A stretch of DNA of 64,000 nucleotides from JBQLZQ01 sp052168355. Lineage in GTDB: Bacteria > Pseudomonadota > Alphaproteobacteria > DSM-16000 > Inquilinaceae. A model generated the notes under the pieces. It saw only the letters and a program-made list of their open reading frames with translations, was not told the origin of the DNA and did no database searches. The stretch is from NCBI GenBank assembly GCA_052168355.1, contig JBQLZQ010000009.1:9478-73477 (forward strand). The letters are read 5' to 3'. The number at the start of each line of letters is the position of its first letter. Positions within the stretch are counted from its first letter, which is position 1. This document shows, one piece after another, positions 52,741 to 62,410 of the stretch. A program made the translations under genes and the position numbers.

Positions 52741-54150
52741 TTAATCCGCAAGCGCCCGATGCGCGCGTTCGGTGCCGTTGACACCCAGGCTTTTGAGTTT
52801 GCGGTGAAGCGCCGACCGCTCCATCTCGACGAATTCGGCCGTCCGGCTGATGTTGCCGCCAAACCGTGTCACCTGCGCCATCAGATACTCCCGCTCGAAC
52901 ACCTCCCGCGCCTCGCGCAGGGGCAGGCCCATGATTTCGCTGCCCTTGTCCCACCGCAACACGGCGGGCGCGATGGCGCCGATTTCCGGCGGCAGCATCT
53001 CGGCCCGGATCGGTGTTCCGGGATCACCGGGTGCCATGATCAACAGCCAGTCGACAACGTTGCGCAGCTGCCGAACGTTGCCCGGCCAATCGTAGCTTTG
53101 CAACGCGGCGACGGCGTCATCGCCCAGCACCCGCCGAGGCAATCCCTGACTTTCGGCCGCCTGCTCCATGAAGTAATGCGCCAGTTCGGCGATGTCGTCG
53201 CGGCGTTCGGCCAAGGGCGGGATGCGGATGGGCACCACGTTGAGACGGTAGAACAGATCCTCGCGGAAACGGCCTTCCTTGATTTCCACGGGCAGGTCGC
53301 GGTTTGTCGAGGCGATGACCCGGACATCGACCTCCACCGGGATGGCGCCGCCGACCCGAACAAAGGTCTGATCCTGAAGAACGCGCACGATCTTGCCCTG
53401 GGTGGCCAGTGGCATGTCGGCAACCTCGTCCAGCAGCAGGGTGCCGCCATGGGCCAGTTCCAACGTGCCGATCTTGCGCGGACCGTCGGAACCGTCGACC
53501 CCGTCATCCACCCCGAACAACTCGATCTCCAGCCGGTCGGGGTTCATGGCCGCGCAATTAAGCGCCACGAAAGGACCGTCGGCGCGCCGCGACAGGGTGT
53601 GAAGCTGGCGCGCCACCACCTCCTTGCCGACACCGGCCGGACCCGTGATCAATACCCGGCTGCCGGTCGGCGCGACCCGTTCGATCTGCTGGTGCAGCTG
53701 GCTCACCGCCGACGACCGGCCGACCAGCTCGGCCTCTCCCCGGACGCGAAGCTTCAGTTCGGCGTTCTCGCGGCGCAGGCGCGCGGCCTCGATCGCACGC
53801 TGGATCAGCAGTAGAAGCCGATCGGCCTTGAACGGTTTTTCGATGAAGTCATAGGCCCCGTCCTTGATGGCGTTGACGGCCATTTCGATATTGCCGTGGC
53901 CGCTGATCATCACCACCGGCAGGTTCGGGTAATCGGCCTTGATCACGTCGAGCAGTTCCAGACCGTCCAGGCGGCTTCCCTGCAGCCACACGTCCAGAAC
54001 CACGAGACTGGGCTGGCGGGCCCTCAGCGCCTCGAGCGCGGCGTCGGCGTCGGCCGCATCGCGGCAGCCGTACCCTTCGTCGCTCAGGATGCCGCTGATC
54101 AGAAGCCGGATATCGGCCTCGTCGTCGACGATCAGGATGTCAGGCCCCAT
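52741..54150 (-). CDS. ntrX: response regulator NtrX
   Basis: The 469-residue protein has a receiver domain (phospho-acceptor Asp53, VVLDVWLQG), an AAA+ domain with Walker A GPAGVGKE and a Fis-type helix-turn-helix at the end (NISRTAEFVEMERSALHRKL). The GAFTGA loop that contacts sigma-54 is missing: the place reads ELFGVDDGVDGSDGPRKIG. This is a feature of NtrX proteins, which often work with sigma-70. It overlaps ntrY by 11 bases. Confidence 0.94.
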   Translation of the reverse strand: MGPDILIVDDEADIRLLISGILSDEGYGCRDAADADAALEALRARQPSLVVLDVWLQGSRLDGLELLDVIKADYPNLPVVMISGHGNIEMAVNAIKDGAYDFIEKPFKADRLLLLIQRAIEAARLRRENAELKLRVRGEAELVGRSSAVSQLHQQIERVAPTGSRVLITGPAGVGKEVVARQLHTLSRRADGPFVALNCAAMNPDRLEIELFGVDDGVDGSDGPRKIGTLELAHGGTLLLDEVADMPLATQGKIVRVLQDQTFVRVGGAIPVEVDVRVIASTNRDLPVEIKEGRFREDLFYRLNVVPIRIPPLAERRDDIAELAHYFMEQAAESQGLPRRVLGDDAVAALQSYDWPGNVRQLRNVVDWLLIMAPGDPGTPIRAEMLPPEIGAIAPAVLRWDKGSEIMGLPLREAREVFEREYLMAQVTRFGGNISRTAEFVEMERSALHRKLKSLGVNGTERAHRALAD

Positions 54151-56431
54151 AGGTCACCTGTCCAGATTTGCTCTCAGCCTTGGCACCATCATCGGCTTTG
54201 TCGTCCGGCTGCGCCACCGCCGCCCCGTCCGTGCGCGGAAAAACCAGAGTGACACGGGCCCCGCCGCCGGGTCGATCCTCAAGCACCAGACGCCCATTGT
54301 GATCTTCCATGATCTTCTTGACGATCGCCAGGCCAAGACCGGTGCCCTTGGTCCTGGTGGTTATATAGGGTTCGGTCAGGCGATGACGTTCTTCCGCCGG
54401 CAGCCCCTTGCCATTGTCCTCGACGATGATCATCGCCTCGCCATTGTTTGTCGCCAGCCGAACGGAAATCTCGCCGACGGGAAGCGGCACACCGGCGATA
54501 GCCGTACGGCCGTCGATCGCATCCAGCGCGTTCTGGAGAAGGTTGGTCAGGGCTTGGGAGACGAGGCCTCCGTCACACGCCAGTTGTGGTCGCACGCCTG
54601 TTTCGTCAAGCTTGAACCGGATCTTGCCATGGGCAGACCGCTGGAGGAACACGGCCTGACGGCACAGCGTAAAGAGATCGTGGGGCTTCATGACCGGTGC
54701 CGGCATCCGCGCAAAGGCCGAAAATTCGTCGACCATCCGACCGATATCGCCGACCTGGCGGACGATCGTGTCCGTGCATTCCACAAAAGTCTCAGGATCT
54801 TTGTCTATTTGCTTGAGATATCGACGTTTTAGCCGTTCAGCCGAGAGCTGAATGGGCGTCAGGGGATTCTTGATCTCGTGCGCGATCCGGCGGGCGACAT
54901 CGGCCCAGGCGGCCTTGCGCTGAGCCGCCAGCAACTCGGTGATGTCGTCGAACGTAACCACATAGCCACGCACCTTGCCGTGCAGGCGCTCGGCCACGAT
55001 CCGAACCAGCAAGGTACGGGATTCCGCGCCCCGGGCGACCACCACATGGGCCTCGACCAGCCGGCTGGGCGCCTTGCGGACCAGGGACATGGGTTCGACC
55101 ATCTCCGGTACGGCGTCGATTAGGCGCCGGCCCACCAGGGCATCGAGATCGACCCCCAGCAACTCGGTCGCGGATCGGTTGGGAAGATGGATGCGCTCTT
55201 CCTCGTCAAGCCCCAGAACGCCGGCCGACACCCCCGACAGGACCGTCTCGGTAAACCGCCGTCTGAGATCGAGCTGCCGATTGGCCTCAATAAGCTCGCG
55301 GCGCTGGCTCTCCAGCTGGCTGGTCATTCGGTTGAAGGCCCGCGACAGATTGCCGAGTTCGTCGCCGGTCGAGGTGGTGGTGACCCGGGCCGCCAGATCG
55401 CCGCTGCGCACCCGTTCCGCGGCGGCGATCAGCGCGCTGACCGGCCTCATCAGACCGTCGGCGAACAACAGGCCGAAGCCGATGGAGGCGAACAGCAGCA
55501 GGACGGCGACGACCACGAAGATCAGGAAGAAGGTGATCTGCAGGGTCGACCGGCGGCCCTCGAGCTGCCGGTATTCCGACACCGCGCCCTGAACCCGTTC
55601 CATATGGCCGATGACCTGGGATTCCACCAGCCGTCCGACCAGCAGGTAGGTATCGACAAAGCGGTCGAGACGGATGAGGGCCCGCACCCGGTCGTCGCTG
55701 TCGTTGGTCAGCAGGATCACATCGCCGCCTCGCGCCTGCGCCATCAGATCCTCGGAGATCGGCTCGAACTGTAGCGCGAAGGTCAGGCTGGACCGGGCCA
55801 GGGTCCGACCCGACCCGTCGAAGACCAGCGCTTCGGTGAGGTTGCGGACGATGGCCTGGGTCGAGACGAACTGGTTGAAGAAGGCCTGTTCGGAAATCAG
55901 ACGCGGCGCCTCGCGGTTGAGGTCGTTGGCCATGGAGAGCGCATCGGCGCGCAGCGTCTGTTGATGTTCGGAGAGATAGGCCTGGGCGACGGAAAGGGAC
56001 TCGTTCACCGCCGTGCTGATCCGGTCGGAGAACCACGACTGAATGCCGAAATAGAAGAACAGCGCCGAAAACACGGCGACCAGAATGGCCGGCACTACCG
56101 CCACGATGCTGAACATGGCGACGACGCGGACATGCAGCCGCGACCCCGCCTGGCCGCGCCGCCGCTTGACCCACAGGGTGACCAGCCGGCGGGCGATCAG
56201 GGCCCCCAGCAGCAGCAGGATGGCCAGATCCAGATTGAGCAGCAGAAAGACCGTATCGGGGTCCTGGCCGAATGGCGGGCTCTCGCTGAGCGCGGCATAG
56301 GTGGCGACCCCGGCCACCAGCGCGGCCAGCGTCAGCGCCATGGCAAGCTTGTTTTCCAAGCCGCGACGCGCCGCCCATACCAAGAATTGTCGCCACAGAC
56401 CCTGGGGTCGATCCGCCATGCGGGTGATCAT
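54140..56431 (-). CDS. ntrY: sensor histidine kinase NtrY
   Basis: The 763-residue inner membrane kinase has several N-terminal membrane segments (about 25-125), a periplasmic region, another membrane span (about 295-320), HAMP, PAS, HisKA (RRIAHEIKNPLTP) and HATPase domains, ending in an acidic tail. It phosphorylates NtrX and responds to nitrogen, redox or envelope state depending on species. The gene is 54 bases after ntrC. Confidence 0.94.
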   Translation of the reverse strand: MITRMADRPQGLWRQFLVWAARRGLENKLAMALTLAALVAGVATYAALSESPPFGQDPDTVFLLLNLDLAILLLLGALIARRLVTLWVKRRRGQAGSRLHVRVVAMFSIVAVVPAILVAVFSALFFYFGIQSWFSDRISTAVNESLSVAQAYLSEHQQTLRADALSMANDLNREAPRLISEQAFFNQFVSTQAIVRNLTEALVFDGSGRTLARSSLTFALQFEPISEDLMAQARGGDVILLTNDSDDRVRALIRLDRFVDTYLLVGRLVESQVIGHMERVQGAVSEYRQLEGRRSTLQITFFLIFVVVAVLLLFASIGFGLLFADGLMRPVSALIAAAERVRSGDLAARVTTTSTGDELGNLSRAFNRMTSQLESQRRELIEANRQLDLRRRFTETVLSGVSAGVLGLDEEERIHLPNRSATELLGVDLDALVGRRLIDAVPEMVEPMSLVRKAPSRLVEAHVVVARGAESRTLLVRIVAERLHGKVRGYVVTFDDITELLAAQRKAAWADVARRIAHEIKNPLTPIQLSAERLKRRYLKQIDKDPETFVECTDTIVRQVGDIGRMVDEFSAFARMPAPVMKPHDLFTLCRQAVFLQRSAHGKIRFKLDETGVRPQLACDGGLVSQALTNLLQNALDAIDGRTAIAGVPLPVGEISVRLATNNGEAMIIVEDNGKGLPAEERHRLTEPYITTRTKGTGLGLAIVKKIMEDHNGRLVLEDRPGGGARVTLVFPRTDGAAVAQPDDKADDGAKAESKSGQVTYGA

Positions 56432-56485
56432 CTCGCCTCGACCTGGGAGCCGAACGTCGCGGCCTCGAATCCGCGATCTCAGCCT

Positions 56486-57928
56486 CTATTTTAGGCCACG
56501 CACCACTTGGATGTCTAACTCGCGGATTTTCTTGCGCAATGTATTGCGGTTGAGACCCAAAAGCTGCGCCGCCCGGATCTGATTGCCCTTGGTCGCCGAC
56601 AGGCTGAGCGCGATCAGCGGCCGCTCCACTTCGTGCAGCACACGGTCGTAAAGCCCGGCGGCCGGCAGGGCGTCCCGATGGGCCGCGAAATAATCCGTCA
56701 AATGGCGCTCCACGGCTTCGGTCAGGCCTTCGGCGGGCGGCTCGCCCTCGTTGACGGGCTCGGTCGACACATCGTCCAGTTCCGCCCCGACGATGGCCGC
56801 ATCGATGGTTTCCTGGCTGTAGAGAGCCGCCAGACGGCGCACCAGGTTCTCAAGCTCCCGCACGTTTCCGGGCCACCGGTGCGACCGCAAACGGTCCAGC
56901 GCCGCCCCGTCGATGGTCTTGGGCGGCAGCCCCTCGTCCGCGATCTTGACCAGGAAGTGCCGGACCAGATCGGCGATGTCCTCGGCCCGCTCCCGCAGCG
57001 GCGGCAGACGGATCGGCACGACGTTGAGCCGGTAGAACAGATCCTCGCGGAACAGCCCCTGGCGAATGGCGTTGCGCAATTCGCGGTGGGTGGCGGCGAT
57101 GATACGCACATCGGCCTTGATCGCCACCCGGCCGCCGACGGCGGTGTACTCGCCAGACTGCAGCACGCGCAGCAGCCGCGTCTGCGCCTCCATGGGCATA
57201 TCGCCGATTTCGTCCAGGAACAGCGTGCCGCCATGGGCCTGCTCGAACCGGCCCGTGGACCGGGTGGTGGCGCCGGTGAAGGCTCCTTTTTCGTGTCCAA
57301 ACAACTCGGACTCGATCAGTTCGCGCGGGATCGCGGCCATGTTGATGGCAACGAACGGCCCGTTGCGCCGCTTGCCATAGTCGTGCAGCGCGCGGGCCAC
57401 GAGTTCCTTGCCGGTGCCGCTCTCCCCGGCGATCATCACCGTCAGATCGGTGCCCATCAGCCGCGCCATGACCCGGTAGATGTCCTGCATCGCAGGCGAC
57501 CGGCCGATCAGCGGCAACTGATCCTCCGGCGCGTCGGTCGCCTTGACGCCGCCGGGGACCGCGCGCGGGGCGCTCAAAGCCCGCTCCACCATCCCAACCA
57601 GGAGTTTGAGATCGAACGGCTTGGGCAGATATTCGAAGGCGCCACGTTCGGTCGCCTTGACCGCCGTCAGCAGGGTGTTCTGCGCGCTCATCACGATGAT
57701 CCGCAGATCCGGGCGAATGCGTTTGATGCGCGGGATCAGGTCCAGCCCGTTCTCGTCCGGCATGATGACATCGGTAATTACCAGATCGCCGTCGCCGTCC
57801 GCGACCCAACGCCACAGGGTCGCGGCGTGGCCGGTGGTGCGGACATCGTGGCCCAGCCGGCCCAACGCCTGGGTCAGCACGGTGCGGATGGCGCGATCGT
57901 CGTCGGCAATCAGGATGGTGGCGGCCAT
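56486..57928 (-). CDS. ntrC: nitrogen regulation response regulator NtrC
   Basis: The 480-residue protein has a receiver domain (Asp53 in VITDVIMPDENG), an AAA+ domain with Walker A GESGTGKE and an intact GAFTGA loop (HEKGAFTGATTRSTG), and a Fis-type DNA-binding end (GNQIRAAQLLGLNRNTLRKK). It activates sigma-54 promoters when nitrogen is short. Its start overlaps the ntrB stop (ATGA). Confidence 0.96.
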   Translation of the reverse strand: MAATILIADDDRAIRTVLTQALGRLGHDVRTTGHAATLWRWVADGDGDLVITDVIMPDENGLDLIPRIKRIRPDLRIIVMSAQNTLLTAVKATERGAFEYLPKPFDLKLLVGMVERALSAPRAVPGGVKATDAPEDQLPLIGRSPAMQDIYRVMARLMGTDLTVMIAGESGTGKELVARALHDYGKRRNGPFVAINMAAIPRELIESELFGHEKGAFTGATTRSTGRFEQAHGGTLFLDEIGDMPMEAQTRLLRVLQSGEYTAVGGRVAIKADVRIIAATHRELRNAIRQGLFREDLFYRLNVVPIRLPPLRERAEDIADLVRHFLVKIADEGLPPKTIDGAALDRLRSHRWPGNVRELENLVRRLAALYSQETIDAAIVGAELDDVSTEPVNEGEPPAEGLTEAVERHLTDYFAAHRDALPAAGLYDRVLHEVERPLIALSLSATKGNQIRAAQLLGLNRNTLRKKIRELDIQVVRGLK

Positions 57929-59064
57929 CAGTCGTGCCCCTCGCCCGCCGGCGGCGCCGGCCGCTCGACGTGAATCGGCAGCGACAGTGTGAATTCCGTC
58001 CGCTGGGGGCGGCTGTCGAACTCGATGACGCCGCCATGGTCGCCGACGATCTTGGCCACCAGCGCCAGACCCAGCCCCGTGCCGCGTTGCTTTGTGGTCA
58101 CGAACGGGTCGAACAGATGGGCTCGCAGATCCTCCGGGATGCCTTCGCCGTTGTCGCGAACGCTCACCGCGATGGGCAGGTTCATGCGGCCTTCGGTGCC
58201 CGGCACGGCCACGCTGACGCCCCGCCGATAGGCCGTCGACAGGACGATCTCGCCACCGTCGGCCGGAACGGCCTCGGCCGCGTTCTTGACCAGGTTCAAC
58301 ATCACCTGGACCAGATGGTCGCGATTGCCGAAAACCGGCGGCAGGGACGGGTCGTAATGCTCGACGAAACGGACATGCCGGGCGAACCCCGACTGGGCCA
58401 GGCGCCGCACATGTTCCAGGACCATGTGAATGTTGACGGGCCCGCGCTCGGTCGGCCGCGATTCACCGAAATCCTCCATCCGGTTGACCAGCGCGACGAT
58501 CCGGTCGGCCTCGTCGCAGATCAGGCGGGTCAGCACCTGATCGGCCTCGCTGGCGTCCTGTTCCAAAAGCTGGGCCGCGCCCCGAATGCCGGAAAGCGGG
58601 TTCTTGACCTCGTGCGCCAGCATCGCCGCCATGGCGGTCACCGACCGGGCCGCGTTGCGGTGGGTCAGCTGATTGTCGATACGGCGGGCGATCGACACCT
58701 CATGCAACGCCAGCACCACCGCCGTCGGCGGGTCGCCCATCGGTCCGACGGTCACGGACACCGCCCGTCGTCCGATCCGGGGGGTCTCCAGGGTCACGCC
58801 GAACTCGGCCATGCTGTGACCCTCGACGAAGACCTTATCGATCAGCGCGAACATGGGGCTGTCGGCGGGGACGAAGCTTTCCAGCCGGCGCCCGACCAGG
58901 GCGATCTCCCCCGCCTCGAAGAAGTGCTGGGCCTGAACGTTGACGAACACGATGGTGCCGTCGCCTTCGACCGCCAGAATGGGCTCCGGCAGGGACTGCA
59001 GGATCTGGAAGGCATCCACGCCGGCAAGACCCGGCTGGACGATCCGCTGGGCCAGCGCCGCCAT
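57928..59064 (-). CDS. ntrB: nitrogen regulation sensor kinase NtrB
   Basis: The 378-residue soluble kinase has a PAS domain (about 20-120), HisKA with the phospho-His in AMLAHEVKNPLSGI, and HATPase motifs (NLVKNAAEA, RDNGEGIPEDL). It phosphorylates NtrC under PII control. It begins with ATG overlapping the dusB stop (ATGA), so dusB-ntrB-ntrC is one transcription unit. Confidence 0.95.
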   Translation of the reverse strand: MAALAQRIVQPGLAGVDAFQILQSLPEPILAVEGDGTIVFVNVQAQHFFEAGEIALVGRRLESFVPADSPMFALIDKVFVEGHSMAEFGVTLETPRIGRRAVSVTVGPMGDPPTAVVLALHEVSIARRIDNQLTHRNAARSVTAMAAMLAHEVKNPLSGIRGAAQLLEQDASEADQVLTRLICDEADRIVALVNRMEDFGESRPTERGPVNIHMVLEHVRRLAQSGFARHVRFVEHYDPSLPPVFGNRDHLVQVMLNLVKNAAEAVPADGGEIVLSTAYRRGVSVAVPGTEGRMNLPIAVSVRDNGEGIPEDLRAHLFDPFVTTKQRGTGLGLALVAKIVGDHGGVIEFDSRPQRTEFTLSLPIHVERPAPPAGEGHD

Positions 59065-60059
59065 CAGGCCGCCCGATCCTGGCGTTGACCCGGCGCCCCG
59101 TCATAGTGCCGCGCCAGCAGGGCATCCACCTGGTCCGGGTCCGCGGCGCCGTGAAGGGCGGCCCGCAGCGCCGCCGATCCCGGCCGGCCGCCGACATACC
59201 AGGACAGGTGCTTGCGGGCGATGCGCATGCCGCTGTCGCGGCCGTAATGAGCGAGCATCGCGCGGTAGTGATCGCGGACCAGCCGGCCCTGCACGGCCAA
59301 CGCCAGCTCCGGTGGCTGGCGGCCGGTCCTCAGATACTCCATCGCCTGGGCGACGAACCACGGCCGGCCCTGGGCGCCGCGCCCGATCATCACCCCGTCG
59401 GCGCCGCTTTCGGCCAGGCACCGATCGATGTCGTCGTAGGACTTGATGTCGCCGTTGGCGATGACCGGGATCGTCACCGCCTCCTTCACCCGGGCGATAA
59501 ACCGCCAGTCCGCCGACCCGTTGTAAAGCTGGCACCGGGTCCGGCCGTGAACGGTGATCATGCGGATGCCGCTGGCCTCGGCGATCCGCGCCAGCTCGGG
59601 CGCGTTGCGGCTGCCATCGTCCCAGCCGGTGCGCATCTTGAGGGTCACGGGCACATCGACCGCCCGCACAGTCGCCTCCAGGATCCGGCCGGCCAGCGCT
59701 TCGTCGCGCATCAACGCCGAACCCGCCAGCTTGGTGACCACCTTCTTGACCGGACAGCCAAAATTGATGTCGATGATCGCGGCCCCGCGATCGACATTGA
59801 GCCGCGCCGCCTCGGCCATCATCGCCGGATCATGGCCCGCCAACTGCACGGCCATGGGATATTCCTCGGCGCAATCCCCCATCGCCCGCAGTCTCTGGCG
59901 GGCGGCGCGCACCATTTCGGCGCTGGCGATCATCTCCGACACCACCAGCCCGGCGCCCAGGGACCGCACAAGCTGGCGGAAGGGGCGGTCCGTGACACCG
60001 GACATGGGGGCGAGGATCACCGGGACGTCCAGCGCCACCGGCCCGATTAAAATGCCCAT
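59064..60059 (-). CDS. dusB: tRNA-dihydrouridine synthase DusB
   Basis: The 331-residue flavoenzyme has an FMN TIM barrel start (APMSGVTDRPFR), the catalytic Cys in NFGCPVKKV, and HGRTRCQLYNGSADW plus the C-terminal tRNA-binding part. It reduces uridine to dihydrouridine in tRNA. It opens the nitrogen regulation operon; the same arrangement (nifR3-ntrB-ntrC) is classical in Rhizobium and Rhodobacter. Confidence 0.95.
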   Translation of the reverse strand: MGILIGPVALDVPVILAPMSGVTDRPFRQLVRSLGAGLVVSEMIASAEMVRAARQRLRAMGDCAEEYPMAVQLAGHDPAMMAEAARLNVDRGAAIIDINFGCPVKKVVTKLAGSALMRDEALAGRILEATVRAVDVPVTLKMRTGWDDGSRNAPELARIAEASGIRMITVHGRTRCQLYNGSADWRFIARVKEAVTIPVIANGDIKSYDDIDRCLAESGADGVMIGRGAQGRPWFVAQAMEYLRTGRQPPELALAVQGRLVRDHYRAMLAHYGRDSGMRIARKHLSWYVGGRPGSAALRAALHGAADPDQVDALLARHYDGAPGQRQDRAA

Positions 60060-60096
60060 GGGTTAGGCAAACCATCTTGATGATGAAGTTTTGTGC

Positions 60097-60124
60097 ATAT
60101 TATCAGGCTTTTTAGTTTTATCAA
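60097..60124 (-). promoter_or_regulatory. sigma-70 type promoter of the dusB-ntr operon
   Basis: On the minus strand TTGATA (60124-60119) and TAATAT (60102-60097) are 16 bases apart, close to the -35/-10 consensus. A transcript would start near 60090, about 30 bases before the dusB start at 60059. The stretch is AT-rich compared with its surroundings. It is the only promoter of the block that can be proposed with some confidence. Confidence 0.6.
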
Positions 60125-60191
60125 GCACCTGACGCGGTGCCGCCATCCCGTTTCGTTGGCAATCCCGGGAGGGCCCTGACATAAGTGCATC

Positions 60192-61361
60192 ATGTCCAGA
60201 TGCGCCGTCCTTCTTGTCGCCGCCGGGACCGGCGTCCGCTTTGGCGGCCCGGTTGCCAAGCAATACCGCCTGTTGGGCGGGCGGGCGGTGTTGTGGCGGA
60301 CCGCGAGGACATTCCTGAGCCACCCGGCGGTCGGCAGCGTGCGCGCGGTCATCGGGCCGGGTCAGGACGATGCCTATCGCCACGCCACCGCCGGCCTGGC
60401 CCTGGAACCGCCCGTCGAGGGAGGCGCGACCCGCCAGGAGTCGGTCCGGCGGGGTCTGGAGGCGTTAAGGGCCGAAAACCCCCGCCTTGTCCTGATCCAT
60501 GACGCGGTCCGCCCCCTGATCGACGCCGACACCATCGGGCGGGTGTGCGCGGCGCTGGACCGGGGACCGGCGGCCATCGCCGCCGTGGCGGTCATCGATA
60601 CCCTCAAACGGTCGGCGGCGGGCGAGAACACGAGCGCGGGCACCGTCGACCGCGCCGGGCTGTGGCGGGCCCAGACACCCCAGGGGTTTCGCTACGGGGA
60701 AATCCTGGAGGCCCATCGGGCGGCGGCGGGCGCCGATCTGACCGACGACGCGGCGGTGGCCGAACGATACGGGCTGCCGGTGGCCCTGGTGCCCGGAAAC
60801 GAGGACAATTTCAAGGTGACCACGGAACAGGATCTGGACCGCGCCGAGCGGCTGTTACGGGCGGACGGTGGGGAGACGCGGGTGGGATCGGGGTTCGATG
60901 TCCACCGGTTCGGGCCCGGCGACCATGTCATGCTGTGCGGCGTCGCCGTGCCCCACGACCGGGCCCTGGTCGGGCATTCCGATGCGGATGTCGGTCTGCA
61001 TGCCCTGACCGACGCCCTGTTGGGCGCGCTTGGCGCCGGCGACATCGGCCAGCACTTCCCGCCGAGCGACCCCCGCTGGCGCGGCGCGGATTCCGCCCGC
61101 TTCCTTCGGCATGCCGCGTCCCTGGTGGCCGAGCGCGGCGGACGGATCGTTCACGTCGATCTGACGTTGATATGCGAGACACCGAAACTGACACATCATC
61201 GCGCCGCCATGACTACTCGCATCGCCTCCCTGCTTGGCGTCGCCGACCATCGGGTCGGCCTGAAGGCCACGACCACCGAGGGGCTGGGATTTGCCGGACG
61301 TGGCGAGGGGATCGCCGCCCAGGCCACGGCCACGGTGCGTCTCCCCTTTGGTCAAGAGTAA
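60192..61361 (+). CDS. ispDF: bifunctional IspD/IspF isoprenoid enzyme
   Basis: The 389-residue fusion carries IspD (about 1-220; VAAGTGVRFGGPVAKQY, HDAVRPLID, NFKVTTEQDL) and IspF (about 232-385; GSGFDVHRFG, GHSDADVGLHALTDALLGA, KATTTEGLGFAGRGEG). It makes CDP-methylerythritol and then cyclises the CDP-ME-2-phosphate, both in the MEP pathway. The fusion is characteristic of many alphaproteobacteria. It is divergent from dusB and followed by pgpA after ten bases. Confidence 0.96.
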   Translation: MSRCAVLLVAAGTGVRFGGPVAKQYRLLGGRAVLWRTARTFLSHPAVGSVRAVIGPGQDDAYRHATAGLALEPPVEGGATRQESVRRGLEALRAENPRLVLIHDAVRPLIDADTIGRVCAALDRGPAAIAAVAVIDTLKRSAAGENTSAGTVDRAGLWRAQTPQGFRYGEILEAHRAAAGADLTDDAAVAERYGLPVALVPGNEDNFKVTTEQDLDRAERLLRADGGETRVGSGFDVHRFGPGDHVMLCGVAVPHDRALVGHSDADVGLHALTDALLGALGAGDIGQHFPPSDPRWRGADSARFLRHAASLVAERGGRIVHVDLTLICETPKLTHHRAAMTTRIASLLGVADHRVGLKATTTEGLGFAGRGEGIAAQATATVRLPFGQE

Positions 61362-61371
61362 GGACCGGCCA

Positions 61372-61875
61372 ATGGCCTTTTTAAGACCCCTGCCGCCAGG
61401 CGTCGGTCTGTGGCATCCCGGCACGCTGTTGGCGACCTGGTTCGGCATCGGGCTGATCCGCATCGCCTCGGGTACCTGGGGGTCCCTGGCCGCCCTGCCC
61501 GTGGCCTATCTGCTGGTCTGGGCCGGCGGACCGGTGGCTCTGCTGGCCGCCACGATCCTTGTCTTCGTCGTCGGCATCTGGGCGTCGAACCATGTAGGGC
61601 GCAGCGGCGAGAAGGATTCGAGCAGCATCGTGATCGACGAGGTGGCGGCCCAATGGCTGACCCTGATGCCCTTGGCCGTGACGCCGCTGGCGCTCGACAT
61701 CGTCTACTATCTTCTGGGGTTCGTGCTGTTCCGGATCGCCGACGTCGCCAAACCGTGGCCCGTCTCCTGGGCCGACCGCCGGGTCGCCGCGGGCCTGGGC
61801 GTGATGCTGGACGATGTTTTCGCCGCTCTCTATGCCGGCGGAGTTCTGTGGGTCGTTCTCGCCGTGCTTGCCTGA
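61372..61875 (+). CDS. pgpA: phosphatidylglycerophosphatase A
   Basis: The 167-residue inner membrane enzyme has the PgpA motif GTWGSLAALP near the N-terminus, DEVAAQW in the middle and DDVFAALYAG near the end, with about four hydrophobic segments. It dephosphorylates phosphatidylglycerophosphate. The start at 61372 has AAGGA upstream, which excludes the longer in-frame reading that overlaps ispDF. Confidence 0.92.
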   Translation: MAFLRPLPPGVGLWHPGTLLATWFGIGLIRIASGTWGSLAALPVAYLLVWAGGPVALLAATILVFVVGIWASNHVGRSGEKDSSSIVIDEVAAQWLTLMPLAVTPLALDIVYYLLGFVLFRIADVAKPWPVSWADRRVAAGLGVMLDDVFAALYAGGVLWVVLAVLA

Positions 61876-61890
61876 CGGGGAATCGCACCG

Positions 61891-62388
61891 ATGCTCTCTC
61901 CGGCCCTGATCGCCACGACCGAGGCGCTTCTCGCCGCCTACCGCGATGCCGGCCGACGCATCGCCACGGCAGAGAGCTGCACCGGCGGCCTGGTGGCCGG
62001 CTGCCTGACCGCGCCGGCCGGGGCATCGGACGTGTTCGAGCGGGGCTTCGTCACCTATTCCAACAAAGCCAAGACCGACCTGCTTGGCGTGCCGGCGGCG
62101 CTCATCGTCGCCCATGGCGCGGTCAGCGGGCCGGTCGCCGAGGCCATGGCCATGGGCGCGCTGGCCCGGTCGGACGCCCATGTCGCCGTGTCCGTCACCG
62201 GGATCGCCGGCCCCGGCGGCGGGTCCCGGGAGAAGCCCGTCGGGCTGGTGTTCCTGGGCCTGGCGCAACATGGCAAGGACCCGGTGGTCCGCGAGTACAG
62301 GTTTTCCGGCGATCGGAGCGCGGTCCGCGCCGCCACGGTCGAGGCCGCCCTGACGCTTCTGGAAGGTGCCGACTTTAGACCTGTTTAA
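61891..62388 (+). CDS. CinA C-terminal-type nicotinamide-nucleotide amidohydrolase
   Basis: The 165-residue protein is the stand-alone C-terminal domain of CinA (PncC): AESCTGGLVAGCLT, a GFVTYSNKAKTDLLGV segment with the nucleophile-binding pocket, and TGIAGPGGGSREKPVGLV. It deamidates NMN to NaMN in NAD recycling. It follows pgpA by 15 bases, a common pair; the competence-type N-terminal domain is absent. Confidence 0.92.
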   Translation: MLSPALIATTEALLAAYRDAGRRIATAESCTGGLVAGCLTAPAGASDVFERGFVTYSNKAKTDLLGVPAALIVAHGAVSGPVAEAMAMGALARSDAHVAVSVTGIAGPGGGSREKPVGLVFLGLAQHGKDPVVREYRFSGDRSAVRAATVEAALTLLEGADFRPV

Positions 62389-62410
62389 GCCTGAGCCCTT
62401 ATAAAGGGCC

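Noticed and set aside
51601..53814. A 737-codon open frame on the plus strand
   Set aside because: It is antisense to trkA and ntrX and has no recognisable domain.
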